The notes under the pieces are model-generated. The model was not told the DNA's origin. It saw nothing but the letters and a program-made list of their open reading frames with translations, and ran no database searches. A stretch of 64,000 nucleotides of DNA from Paracamarosporium sp. OC-R06-R3 (Eukaryota; Ascomycota; Dothideomycetes; Pleosporales; Didymosphaeriaceae). Of this stretch, positions 46,976-63,929 are shown piece after piece. Position 1 is the stretch's first letter; each line of letters opens with the position of its first letter. The position numbers were made by a program, and so were the translations under genes. The stretch spans positions 124,001 through 188,000 of the forward strand of contig JACVRA010000120.1 in NCBI GenBank assembly GCA_019828545.1, written 5' to 3'.

Positions 46976-49900
46976 TCAATCGAAAGCAGTCTCCTCGCGA
47001 ATCAGCATGGGATTGCCGCGGAATTCCTCCCTCTGACGAGGTGGATTCGAGCCGTTGGAGCCCTTCCGTTGGCCCATGCCCATGTTCATTAGGAGCATCC
47101 CGCTTTCACGACGTTTCTGCTTCTGGTCGCGTGCACTTCCAGGCTGCCTCGCGCTGTTCAGGCTGCCGTACGCCTCTCCGCTGTATTGCTGTTCGTAGCT
47201 AGGCGAATCGTAGCTGGGACGAACGGGAATGAAGCCCGTATCGTAGCCTGCATGCTGGACATGTTGCTGGGGCGGCTGCGGCGGTGGGTAAGACGGAGCG
47301 TTAGTCGCAGGGAAAGAGGACGGTGGTCGTCCGTTCCACTGTTGCTGGTTTAAAGGTACTTGTGACTGAAAAGTGGTGTCATTGTACGCAGGTGTAGGGA
47401 TGTCAGAAAACATTTGGTGTCGAGGCGACCGGACCTCGTCACCAAGGTGACCTGTCGTGTGAATCTCTTGAATAGGAGCGCTGGCTTCATCGATGGCCGC
47501 GCCGAAAATCTCTTGATAATCCGTCAAGAAAAACGATATCAGCGGCGCTGGGATATTCAAAGTAGGAGCGAACACAATCCCCACGTTTCGTACAGTCATC
47601 TTGTTGACGCCAGCGTTGTCCACAATCTCGATCAGGAAAGACGACATATGTCGTAAGAGTTCAAAATTGACCTGCGGCAGTTTGTGCACTAGAATATTGA
47701 ATGCTTGAATCTTCTTCGAGCGCTCATCCAGGTCTGATACATCGTTAGCCAAATCCAGATAACATAGTCGATACAAGCCTACCCAAGACCTTGAGGAAAT
47801 CGAGATGCAATTCTCGAGTCAGAATCGATGCAGGAAGCTCACGCAGGAATAACTTAAGAAGAGAGGCGACAGCGTGAATATCGTAGTATTGCCCGTCCAG
47901 AAGCTTGACATCGCCTTCGGTGTTGAATCGCTCACGAAGCGCACGGATCACAATGTTAGAGCCACTGAGACGGAAAATGCCCTCCTCGTTGACGGCATTC
48001 TTCGCTCTCAGATATTCCAAGCTACGATACACGACAGATGGAATCGGATCGTTGAGACCGAGAGGCTGAGTGTACTCTACAGCTTCTGCTAGCGGTATTC
48101 CAAAGACAGTGCGGTTCTGCTGGATGACGCGATCTGGCGCACGCTGCTGGTTTGTGGAGTGTTCGGGCATTGGATCTGGACCACGAGGTTTCGAACCAAA
48201 CCCGAAGATGCTGCGTTTCTTGTCTTTGATGGTGGTCGGAGCAGCCGCTGGCTTGTTACCCCAATTTTCGAGGTTCTGGATAGGAGCACCGTTGGTCGGA
48301 CCGGATATAGAAGGGTAGTGTCGAGAGCCTTCACTGGAGAAAGACCCAGTCTTCGGGGAGTGTCCGTGGGCCTCCTTGGCTTCTCGGTGCGTAGGACCAC
48401 GCATTGGCGCTTCTGCGGCGACCGTATCCTCGTAACTGAGAGCCTGCACTTTAGTAGGCTTCTCTAATTCAGGACTGTCTCTTCGTCTAGAGCGCGACGA
48501 GTCTTTTCCTTGAGTCTTGGTGAGCACCGCAGGTCTGTTGGCTGCTGCTGGTGCCTGCCCTTCGATTGGAGAAGACTCTTCTTGCCAGTCAACATGTTGC
48601 AGCAACGCTTCAACCCAGGCATCTCTTTCCTCGTCACTTTCCGCACAGAGAACATGACGTACAAGGCTTGACGAGTCCTTGCGCTTTGGCTCCAGGATAA
48701 GAAAAGCGTGTCGGTACTGATTATCCTCGGAGTCATCACGGCGTTGTGGCGACTGGTTGGTCTGCTGTTGAGATTGCTTCCCAATCTGGGCATTCAGGAG
48801 CTTGATGGTCCCAAGGTGGGCTCCGCCAGCCACTTCATAATACCTGAACTCAGGGCCATCAAGCACAAAGTGACGTGCTTTCCAGCCACCGAAATTCTTC
48901 CCTCGCTTTGTAAGATACCCCTCTTTGATTTGCTTACCCTTAGGTGTGGGTGCAGCTTGAGGAGCAGCTACCTCGGGAGCTAGAGCATCACCGCTTTGAG
49001 CGCCGATTACATCTGTAGAGAAGAACTCGCAAACAACAAGGGCTGCTTGTTCGTTCATGGGCGTGTCTAAGATAGTGTCAAAATACTGGTTTAGAGCGGT
49101 TCTTCTTGCGTCGACTCTTGCAGGTGCATGTCCACTAAACAAGGCTCGATCAGGGAGCTTCCCGGAGAATTCACACAACGATTTCAACTGCGCATCCAAA
49201 GCAGGTAATGCTACAATGGTCTTCTCCATACGCCACAGTTGCTTCCCGTCGGACCGTGCATAGATCGCGAGGTGGAATACGGGATCCTCTTCTTGGGGTT
49301 TGGGTGCTAGGAAGCTCATACGAGAGGGTCTCAGCCGCGAAGACGAGACTCTGACTTCAATAGACGGCAGGGCGTTGGGAGGAAGTAAGAGCCCAGGATA
49401 CTGCTCAGACACTAAGCCGCGATATACATGTTCAGGGCTCGACGCTTCTCCCGCCTCTGGGCTTGGTTGAGCCGAGGGTGCCTTGAGAAGATCCGAGCCC
49501 AGTGTCTGTTGTTTTGCCTGGGCAGGCGCGTCGGGTCGTGCTGTTTGGGGTGACGTGTATGACTGAGGCGTGTTTGGTGGTAGTGGGACCGGTTGTCGCG
49601 GGGCCCGCGATGCCGGTGGAGGCATTCCGTTAGGGGCAGTCCTTGGAGACATTGGTGGTGAAGCTGGGGTCTGTTTCGGGTTCCTTGGCATTGGCGATCC
49701 AAGCGGTCTGTCTCCTGGGCGAGGACTCGTCGGCAGGCCTGGACTCATCAAAGGCGAGGAGACAATGCTCCGCTGCGCTACCATAGAGCTGTCCGAGTTG
49801 GCCGGGCTGAGAAGAGCATTAAGAGAATTAGCAGGCGGATGTCGCGGGGACAAGGGAAGGCCAGCTTGGAGAGGACTGAACTGCCGAGGCGATAGACTGG

Positions 49901-51461
49901 CCGTTGGCAGCTGCTCAGCACTCTCGATGGGTTCGGGCGAAGAGACTTTGGATTTGCTCTCACTCTTCTTTTTCTTCGATTTACTACGGGCCTCTTCCTC
50001 CTTCATCGCCATGGCTTCTCGTATTCTGTCGTCTTCCTCGCGCGTCTTACGTCTGCCTCGCTCGACGATTGGGATCTCGTCCACCTCCAGAGTATCATCG
50101 TAGTCAGAGTCGTCATGCTCACCGGGGTCAGCTTGGAGTAAGTGTGCACTCGTCTTCGCAGGTCTGGACAGGTTAAGCGGGGCCGGTGGCGCTTTTCGCA
50201 ATGCCTGCGGAGGTTTTGGTGGAGGCGTATCAAAGCCCTCTCCTCCAATCACTGGCGTTGCTTGCGTTAGAGAAAGCTGGGGCGCTTGGAGACTGTCTTT
50301 GATGATGGGAGAGGTTTTCTGCGGGGATGTAGCGGCCTGTGGAGACTCGACAGGCGCTTCTACGATGGCAATACTCTCGACGGCAGCAGTGCTCAGACCA
50401 AGACCCTTGTTGGCTACGGCGAGAGGCTTCACAGAGTAGTCGGTGGGAGAGTTCACAGCCGAAGGAGGATTGGAGGCGGTATGAGCATCCGAGGATTGCG
50501 TCGGTGACTGTGCCAGTTGCGAATCCGGGAGCAACTGAGCCGCAGACGTTTCTTGTGTAAGCGGCGATGCCTTGTGCTCGGCGTGTTTTGTTGCTGTGTT
50601 CGGCTTGACAAGGTCGTCCTGTCTCTCGCTGGGGACCGGTGACTGGCTATCCTCGCGTTCCACGACAGAATCGAAGGTGTCAGATCGTTGGGGTGCGCCG
50701 GGCATAGGTGGTACCTGGCTGGTGTAGTCTTTGAGCTTCTTCCGATAACGGTCTTTGTCCTTCAGTGCCCGCTCGAGGTCTTTCTGCAGGCCAATGATCA
50801 TGGCGCGCTGTTTCTCGACCAGCCGCCAAAGCTGAGAGCTGTGGCTGGAAGCGCTCTGCTTCTCCTTCCACAAAGACAGCAGCGCGGCCTCGGGCGACCC
50901 GGCTGCTGCGATGAGGGCGGCCATGTCCGGGGGGTTTGCAGGGGTTGCATCCTGCGACGGTTTCGGCGCATGGTTCGGGTTCCCTCTGAGCGAGTGCGAG
51001 GCGCTCGACATGGAAGAGGCGGCCGAGTCTATTGACGGGTTGCGTGGGGGAGCGGTGCGGGTTTCCGGGCGGGTCGGGCGCGACGAGGGCGGCATGGCGA
51101 GGGGGGACGCTGGAGGCGAGAGGCCAGCCGAGGAGTGGACGGGAGCAGAGACGGTTCGTAGCTGGGCATGCGCTGGAGGGCTGGCGGTGGTCGGTATGCG
51201 CGGCGGAGCGGGCGCGGGTGCTGGGGGGTGGATGCCCTCCTCCGCAATCAGAGCATCAAGCTTCTCGCGCGGCGAGCGTGGACCGTCGTGATAGGGCGCG
51301 TCGGCCGGCAGGGCACGATGGGGAGCACCGGGCGAGGGACGCTGGTGCGGCGGAGGGGGGTCGTTCGGGCGCGTCGTCTCGCGGTGCGTCCGGAAGATGG
51401 CAGTCAGCGTCGCTGGCGTCGTCGAGGCGGCCGGCGGGTGGGCTCCAGGTCGCGGCGGCAT
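46976..51461 (-). CDS. BEM3: RhoGAP with PX and PH domains (Bem3 type)
   Basis: GTPase-activating protein of 1,478 aa, probably acting on Cdc42 at sites of polarised growth. Two exons, 51461-47783 and 47733-46976 (4,437 nt). Order of parts: a long disordered Pro/Ser-rich N-terminus; a coiled coil at about 194-247 (LVEKQRAMIIGLQKDLERAL); a PX-like lipid-binding domain at about 700-815; a PH domain at about 843-957 (KEGYLTKRGKNFGGWKARHF); and RhoGAP at about 1117-1300 with the arginine finger in EEGIFRLSGS near residue 1165. This PX-PH-RhoGAP order defines the Bem3 group. The intron interrupts the RhoGAP domain. The ATG at 51461 is the first in frame, with no other start upstream before a stop. 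Confidence 0.93.
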
Positions 51462-52548
51462 GACCTTAATGCCCAGCACGGCGGACAAGGGTGCCGTCGT
51501 CTAAAATCGCTAGCCTGCTACTGCGTGGGACGTTTGGGAAGAGGCCGACGAGAATTCCAGCCGTCTCGTCGCCGTCGCTGCACGCGGGAGCTGGGCGCTG
51601 AAACACGTATCGACTGCGTGGGCGCCAAACCCCCTGCCATAGCAAAGCATACCAGAGCATATCGGCGCAGGCGGTGAGCAGCACGCGGCCGTTTGGTCCT
51701 CCTGTGCAACCCCATTGGGCCTGTCTGCAATCTACCTGGCCGTCACGACGCCGTCTGTCTGAAGACGCCTGCACCCGGCTGATCTGGCCGTCGCATTGCG
51801 GAAACATGTCTGTATCCTGTATCCTCATGCCCGACGCCTAGCCGCCGCTCCTTGTGCCACTCGCTCCTTTTCTCCCGGCACTTCACCCGCCGCCCTCCTA
51901 CTTCGTCTTCCCAATTTGTGAAACAAGCCAACTCTCCCTCCGAACGACTCTCCCCACCCCCCGAATCCCACTCCTGCGATCGCCCTCAATACAGTCCATC
52001 CCGGACGCAGGTACGCGGCGCAGCTTCCCGAACCGGGAAAGCCACGTCTAAACGAACAAACATCCCTCCGCTTTCGACCATTGAGCAGATAGTCTAACGA
52101 CGAACAAGTGCTACCGGTATTGATTGGCGCTAACCATCGCGTGCATCCATCACTGAGCTTCCTGATATAGCTTTGTGATTGTGGACAGCCATGCACCAAG
52201 TGCAATGCTATGCCCGTTCCTTAGGTGGCCAGACATGTGCTCGTGCATGAGCAACATACCGTCACACAGGCCGTGAGACGATCGTCTCGTACGTAGATTC
52301 CAGTGACTTTCTAGAAGTGCACCTTTTATTGCAATTGAGGTTTTCACACTGTACATCTCTTCGTCGAATCCTTCCTAATCATATCACACTCTGCGCAATT
52401 TTGATGTGAACTTGGTAGGCATCACGTCTCACAATTCGCCAGCAGCGAGCCTGTAGAGGATGTGCAGTCTATGTTGAAAGCATTCCAAAGCATCCAATGG
52501 AAGAGTATGTTGATATCATACAATATCGTACAACACTGCGTTTTCTTC
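51462..52548. other. Intergenic, promoter of BEM3
   Basis: About 1.1 kb between the start of the RhoGAP gene and the stop of uS13m, both on the minus strand. No supported gene. Confidence 0.45.
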
Positions 52549-53025
52549 TTATATTCCTATCCGCCCGTCTCCGCCTCGGTTCGTCCTGTTCAACCGTCTT
52601 GCAGTCGCAATCTGTGTCCTCGTCCGCTGTCCACGCACCGGCAGTCCCATCGCATGTCTTCGTCCCCGATACGAGCCCATATCTTTCAGTCTTCTAATAT
52701 TATCCTGGATCTCTCGCCGCAGGTCGTTCTCAATCTTCATGTTTGAGAGCTCGGCCGTCAGGTCGAGGAGCGTGCTGTTCTTCAGGCTGCCGACCTTCGC
52801 CCAGGGTTGGATGTGAAAGCGTGCCATGATGCTTTGCGACACCTTGGGGCCGATGCCGAAGAAGGTCTCGAGGGAGCGCTGCGCAATTGTTAGACCTGTC
52901 GGCTCAGGACGGGGTGGTATCCGTGGACTACCTTTACGAGCGTCCCTTCGGTGAAGTTGATGTTGGAAATGAAAGGCTACAATCAATTAGCGCAAGCCGT
53001 GGTCAAGCAGTTGCTTCCATACCAT
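52549..53025 (-). CDS. SWS2: Mitochondrial small-subunit ribosomal protein uS13m
   Basis: Component of the mitoribosomal small-subunit head, 125 aa from three coding exons: 53025-53023 (only the ATG), 52976-52932 and 52878-52549 (378 nt). The joined protein starts MPFISNINFTEGTLVKRSLETFFGIG, the normal opening of the family, and continues through GPKVSQSIMARF, LTAELSNMKIENDLRREI and MGSYRGRRHAMGLPVRGQRTRTQ, the rRNA-binding signature near the C-terminus. The intronless frame from an upstream position reads nonsense before residue 40, so the three-exon model is required. It is divergent from the cyclophilin gene, 212 bp apart. Confidence 0.92.
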
Positions 53026-53237
53026 GGCGTCTAGAATCGCAGACGGGCTGCTCGTGCTGGCGTTGGACGGCTGCTCGAAAGTTTGAAGCGCGCCTCACCA
53101 GGGTCGCGAAATGGGAAAGCGCTGACTAAGGAAACGCCGACCGCGGAACCCACCACGTTTCAAGAAGCGGCCACCATTGCTCCTCAGTGTCCATAAAACC
53201 CCACGACCCCAAGTTGGACTCAGGTCGACCAGGCATC
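53026..53237. promoter_or_regulatory. Short divergent promoter, uS13m / ER cyclophilin
   Basis: Only 212 bp separate two divergent start codons, so both genes must share this control region. Confidence 0.6.
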
Positions 53238-54139
53238 ATGTCTTCTCTTCAGCGGATTGTCGTGTCAGCTCTGCTGATTCTTACTATTACCTTCGCTTTC
53301 TTCGCGCAGAGCTCGGAGGCGGCCAAGGGTGAGTACATGTCCATGAAGCTTGAGCAGATGAAGAACAGCATTGACGGAGCCCCGCAGGCCCCAAGATCAC
53401 TCACAAGGTCTACTTCGACATCGAGCACGGCGATGAGAAGCTTGGTCGCATCGTACTGGGTCTGTACGGCAAGACCGTTCCCAAGGTACATTGACCCCTC
53501 TTCCATCCCATGAGCTCAGCTAACAGTCCGACAGACCGCAGAGAACTTCCGGTGCGGTGAATCGTATCAAGTACTTGTAACTCAGCTCACGAATATGCAG
53601 CGCTCTTGCCACTGGTGAGAAGGGCTTCGGCTATGAGGGATCGACCTTCCACCGTGTGATCAAGTCCTTCATGATCCAGGGCGGTGACTTCACAAACGGC
53701 GACGGCACTGGCGGCAAGTCCATCTACGGTCAGAAGTTCCCTGATGAGAACTTCAAGCTCAAGCACTCCAAGAAGGGTCTTCTCAGTAAGTTACCCCACA
53801 TCCCTACTACTCAAATGATTGTTTGCTAACAGACCCAGGCATGGCCAACTCCGGAAAGGGTAGGCAACCGTGAGGTACAAGGCGCTACCTTTTACTAACA
53901 CACTTTCAGACACGAACGGCTCCCAGTTCTTCATCACCACTGTTGTGACCTCGTGGCTTGACGGCCGCCACGTTGTCTTCGGCGAGGTCCTCGAGGGCTA
54001 CGAAATTGTCGACGCTATCGAGAACGTGCCCAAGGGCTCAGGAGACAAGCCTGTAAAGACGGTCAAGATCGCCAAGAGCGGCGAGTTGGAGGTGCCCCCT
54101 GAAGGTATTCAAATCGAGACCGATAAAGATGAGCTATAG
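53238..54139 (+). CDS. ER cyclophilin B, KDEL-ending form
   Basis: Peptidyl-prolyl cis-trans isomerase of 213 aa helping protein folding in the ER. Exons: 53238-53328, 53388-53485, 53535-53551 (17 nt), 53601-53785, 53839-53859 (21 nt) and 53910-54139 (642 nt). A signal peptide (residues 1-28, [17 protein letters not shown]) precedes a complete cyclophilin fold: [15 protein letters not shown], where Arg and Phe are catalytic, then [29 protein letters not shown]. The last residues are DKDEL followed by a stop, a canonical ER retrieval signal. An in-frame upstream ATG at 53187 would bury the signal peptide. The final exon contains a potential 92-nt intron; its removal swaps the KDEL end for a membrane anchor, listed separately. 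Confidence 0.93.
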
Positions 54140-54474
54140 ACCCTCAAGATAGCTGCGGACCAGACGGAGAGGCGCTGATACTTCCCTTTTTTCAAGATAC
54201 ATATGGCGAAGCGGAGCCTGCTATCAGTGGCGACAACCTCGATATTACTTCCCAGCAAACATTGGCAGACGCAGCTGATGTCGCAGAGCCACCGATCAAG
54301 CTACAAGATGAGTCTATCCCGGTCCCAGCAGCACAGATCAGCAGCGATGTCGACGACGGTCTCTCGCTCGGGCAAAAGTTCTTCTTCATAGGTGCTATCG
54401 TTGCAGTGTGTGCGCTCTTTCTACGTAGTGCGGGAGGGAGGTCATCGGGGTATAAGCAAAAAAGCATGGCGTAG
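53238..54474 (+). CDS. ER cyclophilin B, predicted membrane-anchored splice form
   Basis: Alternative product of the same gene. If 54105-54196 is removed (donor GTATTC, branch GCTGATAC, pyrimidine tract, acceptor TTCAAG), exon 6 becomes 53910-54104 and joins a seventh exon 54197-54474, giving 885 nt and 294 aa. The added tail is an acidic linker (about residues 204-268), a hydrophobic segment [16 protein letters not shown] and a short basic end. This predicts a type I ER membrane protein with the cyclophilin domain in the lumen. The downstream frame is open from the acceptor to its own stop and encodes a clear transmembrane helix, which would be unlikely for untranslated sequence. The weak donor suggests partial splicing. 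Confidence 0.6.
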
Positions 54475-58877
<4,403 letters not shown>

Positions 58878-60101
58878 TCGCCTCTTCGTCCCCGGATACA
58901 CGAGGCCCTGGATCTGATGTCTTCTCATTCTCGATACCCGGGCCTCTCGCCGCCCATTGCGGCCGAGGCACTTTTGCATGAGACACCATGCGGGATGCCT
59001 CCAACGATTTCCTTTTTCGGTCTGTTTTACTTGTTCTGCAATTCATCCGGCCACCATTCGGAAGTTCGGAAACTCATACCCCAACCAGCATATAGACTTG
59101 TTTCTTTGCAAACATGCGTCTTTTCGAGCTCTGCTGCATACCCAGGATACTCGCGGTCGACCTTTACTGGAGCTCGATCATTAGACGATTGAGGCATTTG
59201 CCTTTTCGGAATGCATCACGAACATTTTACGGCGTCGCCCTCCCTGGTCTTCATGCTGCTTGGGGCCTCCAGATAGATTTCCATTTTCGGGCTTTCGATG
59301 GATGCCAGCGACTTGTTTTTCATTTTGGTTTCACTCAAAAGCGATTCCTTTCCCTGTCATACCCCTCGGCGAGCGTCTTTTTCGTCGTCTCTCTCAAAGC
59401 CGGAGAGCTCTCAGTGCGGATCTTTTTGGACGACGGAAAAGTTTAGTGGTTCATCGCACATAGATGGCGTTCACATGGGTCGACCCTTTCTGTAATGAGC
59501 CTTCATTCACGATGAAGTGAAGGTTTTGCAAGGAGATACCCCAGTTTTCGGCGGCCTGTTCTGGCTGCGTGAAATGAGCCAGCTTGCGGCGGTTAAGGCA
59601 TCGGTTTGCATTTACAGCGACCCTCTCATGACAGGGAGGAGGGAATCCATCAAAAAGCATTGCGTAGGACAATCATAGCTTGATAGACTAGCCTCTGTGG
59701 AGCGTAATTTTCTGCTCCCAATGCAAGTACTTGTGTAAAGAATTTCATGGATGTATCTGAGTGAGGTTTGGTTCATCTGTGACTGATTGCCATGGCCGAG
59801 GCTTTTACTGTGTGTGTGCTTCGTTTCCTGCACTCTGATGTGTCTTGCCGCTGTAGATTGAAACAAGTCGTGATGCACGTGCGATGGCGGATCCCTAAGC
59901 CAGAGCACGGTCCAGTCTAGAACTTAGTGGACGCCCATATGTTGAAGCTCCACCAAGCTCCAGCACTGGTTTGTTGGACGCGAAGAGTGCCCACCGCTAC
60001 TTTAAGCTCCAGCCTGTTGGTCGGACTGCTTCTACTTGTATGCGCTCGCTCTCGCAACCCTTGCGCACCCGAAACCTTACACAAAGGCGACCGAGCTCAG
60101 C
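58878..60101. other. Intergenic between DED1 and the Ies1-like gene
   Basis: About 1.2 kb. Open frames downstream of the DED1 stop have no recognisable domain and are taken as 3' UTR or chance. The right end is the promoter and leader of the next gene. Confidence 0.45.
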
Positions 60102-62395
60102 ATGGATGCGACTTCATCAGCGGCACAAGTCCGCGACGAGCCCGACTCGCGAAACAGCCTACGACACATCCTCGCCGACCCGCCCGCCATGGAAGACTCG
60201 AAGCCCACGCCTCCATCGCTGCCCAACACGCCCGGCCCCGACGAGAGCGAAGCTGGGCAGGGCGACTCTGAAGATGCGCCCAAGTCACAGCGCCCATACT
60301 ACACGGCAAACCCCACGACGATGCGGCGCAACGCCAACGGCAGCGTCTCGTCTGTCTACTCTGGCAACAAGATCCGACACCTGAAGAAGGATGACGGCAT
60401 CCCGCTGTGGCGCAAGGACATACAGTTCGACTTCCTCAAGTATGTCTTTGACGACGAGCAGAAGGTCTTCTCCAAAATGGATGGCGACAAAGGCTTCACG
60501 TTCGCGGACATCTACCTCGATGCAATGGCCAAGAGCAGCAAGTGCAGCAAGATCTTGAAGGACAAGCTGTTGACAGAACGGCCGGCCGCCGTCAACATGG
60601 CCATGGTGTGCCTGCTGGTCAACGTTGGGAGGATGAATACCACCCTAAACTGTAAGGGCAGAGCTGCTGGTGCCCACGACCTTCGCTAACCGGTTAACAG
60701 TCTTCCCAGAAATGCGAGCGCAGCTGCGAACCTACCATTCGATCCCCTCGTTACAAGCCCATCAAGATCCGAATGCATACAAACAGCTCCAGGACGCGCC
60801 TCGGCTGAAGTCAATACTCAAGGGTGCCACCGAAGACACGGAGCAACCAAGCACAATCGAAGACATCATGGACAAGCCTGTCCCCCGAACCAACCCTGTC
60901 AACCTGATCTTCGTCTTGTCGCAGTACGCACCCAAGATTTCCGAAGTTCACTTCTTCCCACCGCGGGACTTCTTCGACCTTGTCATGCGACCGAATCTCA
61001 GCAGTCGAAGCCGCGCTACTGCCTTTTTGTGGCTCATGTGGTGGTACCTTGAGAGCGATTTCTCAAAGGAAGATGCTCTAAACAACCCATTCGGACCTGG
61101 ACAGTATGGACCACCCGAAGAGACCGTTACCAATAATTTGCCCATGAAGTGTCCGGCCTTTGAGTTTTTGACACCCGAGCAGGAAGCGCTTGAGAACGTG
61201 GATACACTCGAGGAACAGGAGTTCGGAGAGCAAAAGCGCAAAGAAAGGACTGTTATACTAGCGAGCGACATGGCCCCTGTAGTTACTGGGCCGAAACGCA
61301 CCAACAAGAAAGCATTCAACCAAAATCCAGTGTTCTCCGTAGTAGCAGATGATGGCGCATCTACTCCCGGACGAGACCGCCAGTCGCCGTCACATGGTAA
61401 GGCCATCCATATTCTTCACAACTGTGTGAAGCTAACATCTGCCAGGCTCGGCAAGAGGACGAGGAAGCAAACTTGCACGATCGCTCATAGAACGTGACTA
61501 CGGCTCAGATACAGATCGCACACGTTCAGCTTCGCCGCCAGGGAGCGTCTACAACACTGGGAAGAAAGCTACCCCGAACATGCGGATCAACACACTCCTG
61601 AATGAGGATGCACCCGCTTCTGCACCAGCGCCCAAGGGACCTGGTCGTGGCAACTGGTCCCGCAAAGCTGCCTCTTCCGCTCGGGGATTCAAATCCAAAC
61701 TGGACGCCGCGAACTCTCAAGATGGACAATCGCCCTCTGGAAACGCTCCAACTTTCTCCGGTCCACATGGATTTTATCTACCTCTCAATGGATCAGACCC
61801 AACGCACAAGCGCACCCGCCCCCTGACACAGCACCAACTCGCAGTGGAGCAATATCGTCGTCGACGCGTCGACGTAATCCTAGATCGTGGAATTCGTAAA
61901 GAGCACACTCTCGCTGCTCAACGTCGACGAGCGCAACCACCGCTTCTACGGGCTTGGATACGGTGCAAGGGTATCAAGGACGGATATGACTCAGAAGATG
62001 ACTCATACGGTTCATACCAGCAGGATGCAGACGTTGGCAACCACAGAGTAGAGCCTCCTCTTCTTGCGGGTCTGGTACCGATTGACTATGGCGGCGAGGA
62101 GAACGATTACGGCGAGGAGTGCTATCACCGCGCCAAGATGCTCAGTCGTGTGATACGGCGAATGGATCGCTGGGAGGAGAACAAGGGTGTTGTTCGCACC
62201 AAGCCAAAGGGCTCAAGCCGGCATTTGGAGAATGGCAGCGGAAGGATGAACGGAGAAGACGACTTTGCAGACGAAGACGAAGAGATGCAGGACGTAGATG
62301 ACCTAGAGAGGCGAGAAGATAGTGACGAAGAGGAGGACGAGGACGAACGCGTGTACGATTCACATACACTACCACCATTGCCGCACATGGACTAG
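60102..62395 (+). CDS. IES1: INO80 chromatin-remodelling complex subunit Ies1-like
   Basis: Nuclear protein of 731 aa, probably the fungal-specific Ies1 subunit of INO80. Exons 60102-60651, 60701-61396 and 61446-62395 (2,196 nt). A conserved N-terminal block starts at KIRHLKKDDGIPLWRKDIQFDFL and runs through FADIYLDAMAKSSKCSKIL and MAMVCLLVNVGRMNTTLNFF. A second block contains PVNLIFVLSQYAPKISEVHFFPPRDF and SRATAFLWLMWWYLESDF. Near the C-terminus, LTQHQLAVEQYRRRRVDVILDRGIRK is basic and the end is a long acidic tail. No catalytic motif is seen. The family call rests on remembered similarity. Upstream in-frame ATG at 60036 is possible, but the start at 60102 begins the hydrophilic family-like N-terminus. 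Confidence 0.78.
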
Positions 62396-63695
62396 GAACC
62401 GACGAGGTTTGATAATCGGCATGTACCACCACCTACAAGCCGATATTCCAAAGCGCCCGCAATCCCTTATTCTTCACAAGCTTGCGCGTTTGGGCCAACT
62501 GCCGCACCACCGATCCCCCACACGAACCAGGGATCTCTTCCGCCTGATTATCAGCATGAACAATAGCAACCTGCGGGTTCATCCTGTACATACCCATCAT
62601 TTCTCCCTTATAATCTCGTCATAACTTCTATCCCTCTGGGACGACAATCGCAACCGCAAGACCGGAAACGCACGTTTTGCCGGACCACATAACAAAGGTG
62701 CACATTCTTCAAGAACCACCCCACCAAATGCAACGTATGCGCTGAACGGCGAAGATTATGCTTGCTTAACCCAAGTTTGCTGCCGACAATGCCTTTTCAC
62801 AGAGGTGCTGGAATGAATTAGCGGTATTGGCATCCCTAGGGGTTTTTCCATGACACTTTGTTGTAGAAGTCCTACGCGAGGCAAACACATTGCTACATCA
62901 TAGGCACAGATGTTCCGAGATGAATCATGGACGTGTTGCTTGTTGCTGGTCTAGTCGAGAGGCGTCTTTCACTTTGACATTGTATTGTGGTGTCCTGTAC
63001 GTTTTACAGTATGAATGCGCAGGATAGGATAGGATAGGATAATAGGACTGTGTTTGTAGCATTTAATGGTAGCAGTTTGGTTGGGTCAGGTAGGTATGCT
63101 TTGGATTGGTTTGAGCAAGATACAAATCGATTGAACTGTTTGCACTGTTACTTGATTTGCTGTTTTTATGTATTTAATGTGGTTGCGGTGTGGTTACAGT
63201 AGGAGTAGAGGTTTGGTTAGGTAATTAGGAAGGCTTTCGTTCTTGAGGAATTGTATAACTAATTGTGCAAGATATCAGGGAAGCTTCCGCAAGACTGACT
63301 GCGGGCTCAAATTAAAAGTCCAGATCCACGCATCCAGCTAACCAGCCGTTACATCACATATTCGAGGACAATATCAGTAAATCTACACAGTTCCCAGCAC
63401 ATCACCAACCGACATACATCAAGCGCCATTCTTATGCTAACTAGATGCGGAAATCATGATGCAAGACTAGATCTAAGCCCCGAGCATATATATCTACAGG
63501 ATCACAAGCTTATACCGGCTGTAAGGATCTGATTTGAGGAGATACCTAGACTAGGATACTTGGTTTGTCTCTATGGGTTTACGCTGATCCACAAATTGTA
63601 ATGTTGACTTCAAAGCAGGCAATTCGCACTCGTCACGTGGCGCACTTCTTTCCAAGCTTGGCTCCACTCAATGATGTAATACAAGTTGCATTGTC
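62396..63695. other. Intergenic, no supported gene
   Basis: About 1.3 kb, AT-rich, with a GATAG pentanucleotide array at 63021-63042. No domain-bearing frame is visible. Confidence 0.5.
63021..63042. repeat. AGGAT pentanucleotide array
   Basis: Four tandem AGGAT units followed by AATAGG. Confidence 0.82.
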
Positions 63696-63929
63696 TCAAA
63701 ACATTATATTTTGCAGCGTCAGATAGAGTATCCATCCATACTTGAAGCTTTCCTCGCCTTGTATTTCAACCACAAACGTATAGCCCAAGTACCACAAAGG
63801 TTCAGGAGCCTTTACATCCACAACCCGCAAAATGGTCAAGGACAACGACACCGTCATAAAGTAACACAACCCCGTGATACTCTCATCCCAATACAAAGTA
63901 AACTCATCTATCTCAGGGAATTCAATGAC
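63696..63929 (-). CDS. Possible terminal exon of a gene leaving the window
   Basis: From an acceptor-like GACTAG at 63930 the minus strand is open for 78 codons to a TGA at 63696. The frame reads VIEFPEIDEFTLYWDESITG and has a hydrophobic stretch (LCYFMTVSLSLTIL), and its composition is more protein-like than nearby frames. No family is recognised. The rest of the gene would lie mostly beyond the right edge, and the 70 bases left here do not decide it. Confidence 0.3.
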   Translation of the reverse strand, partial: VIEFPEIDEFTLYWDESITGLCYFMTVSLSLTILRVVDVKAPEPLWYLGYTFVVEIQGEESFKYGWILYLTLQNIMF

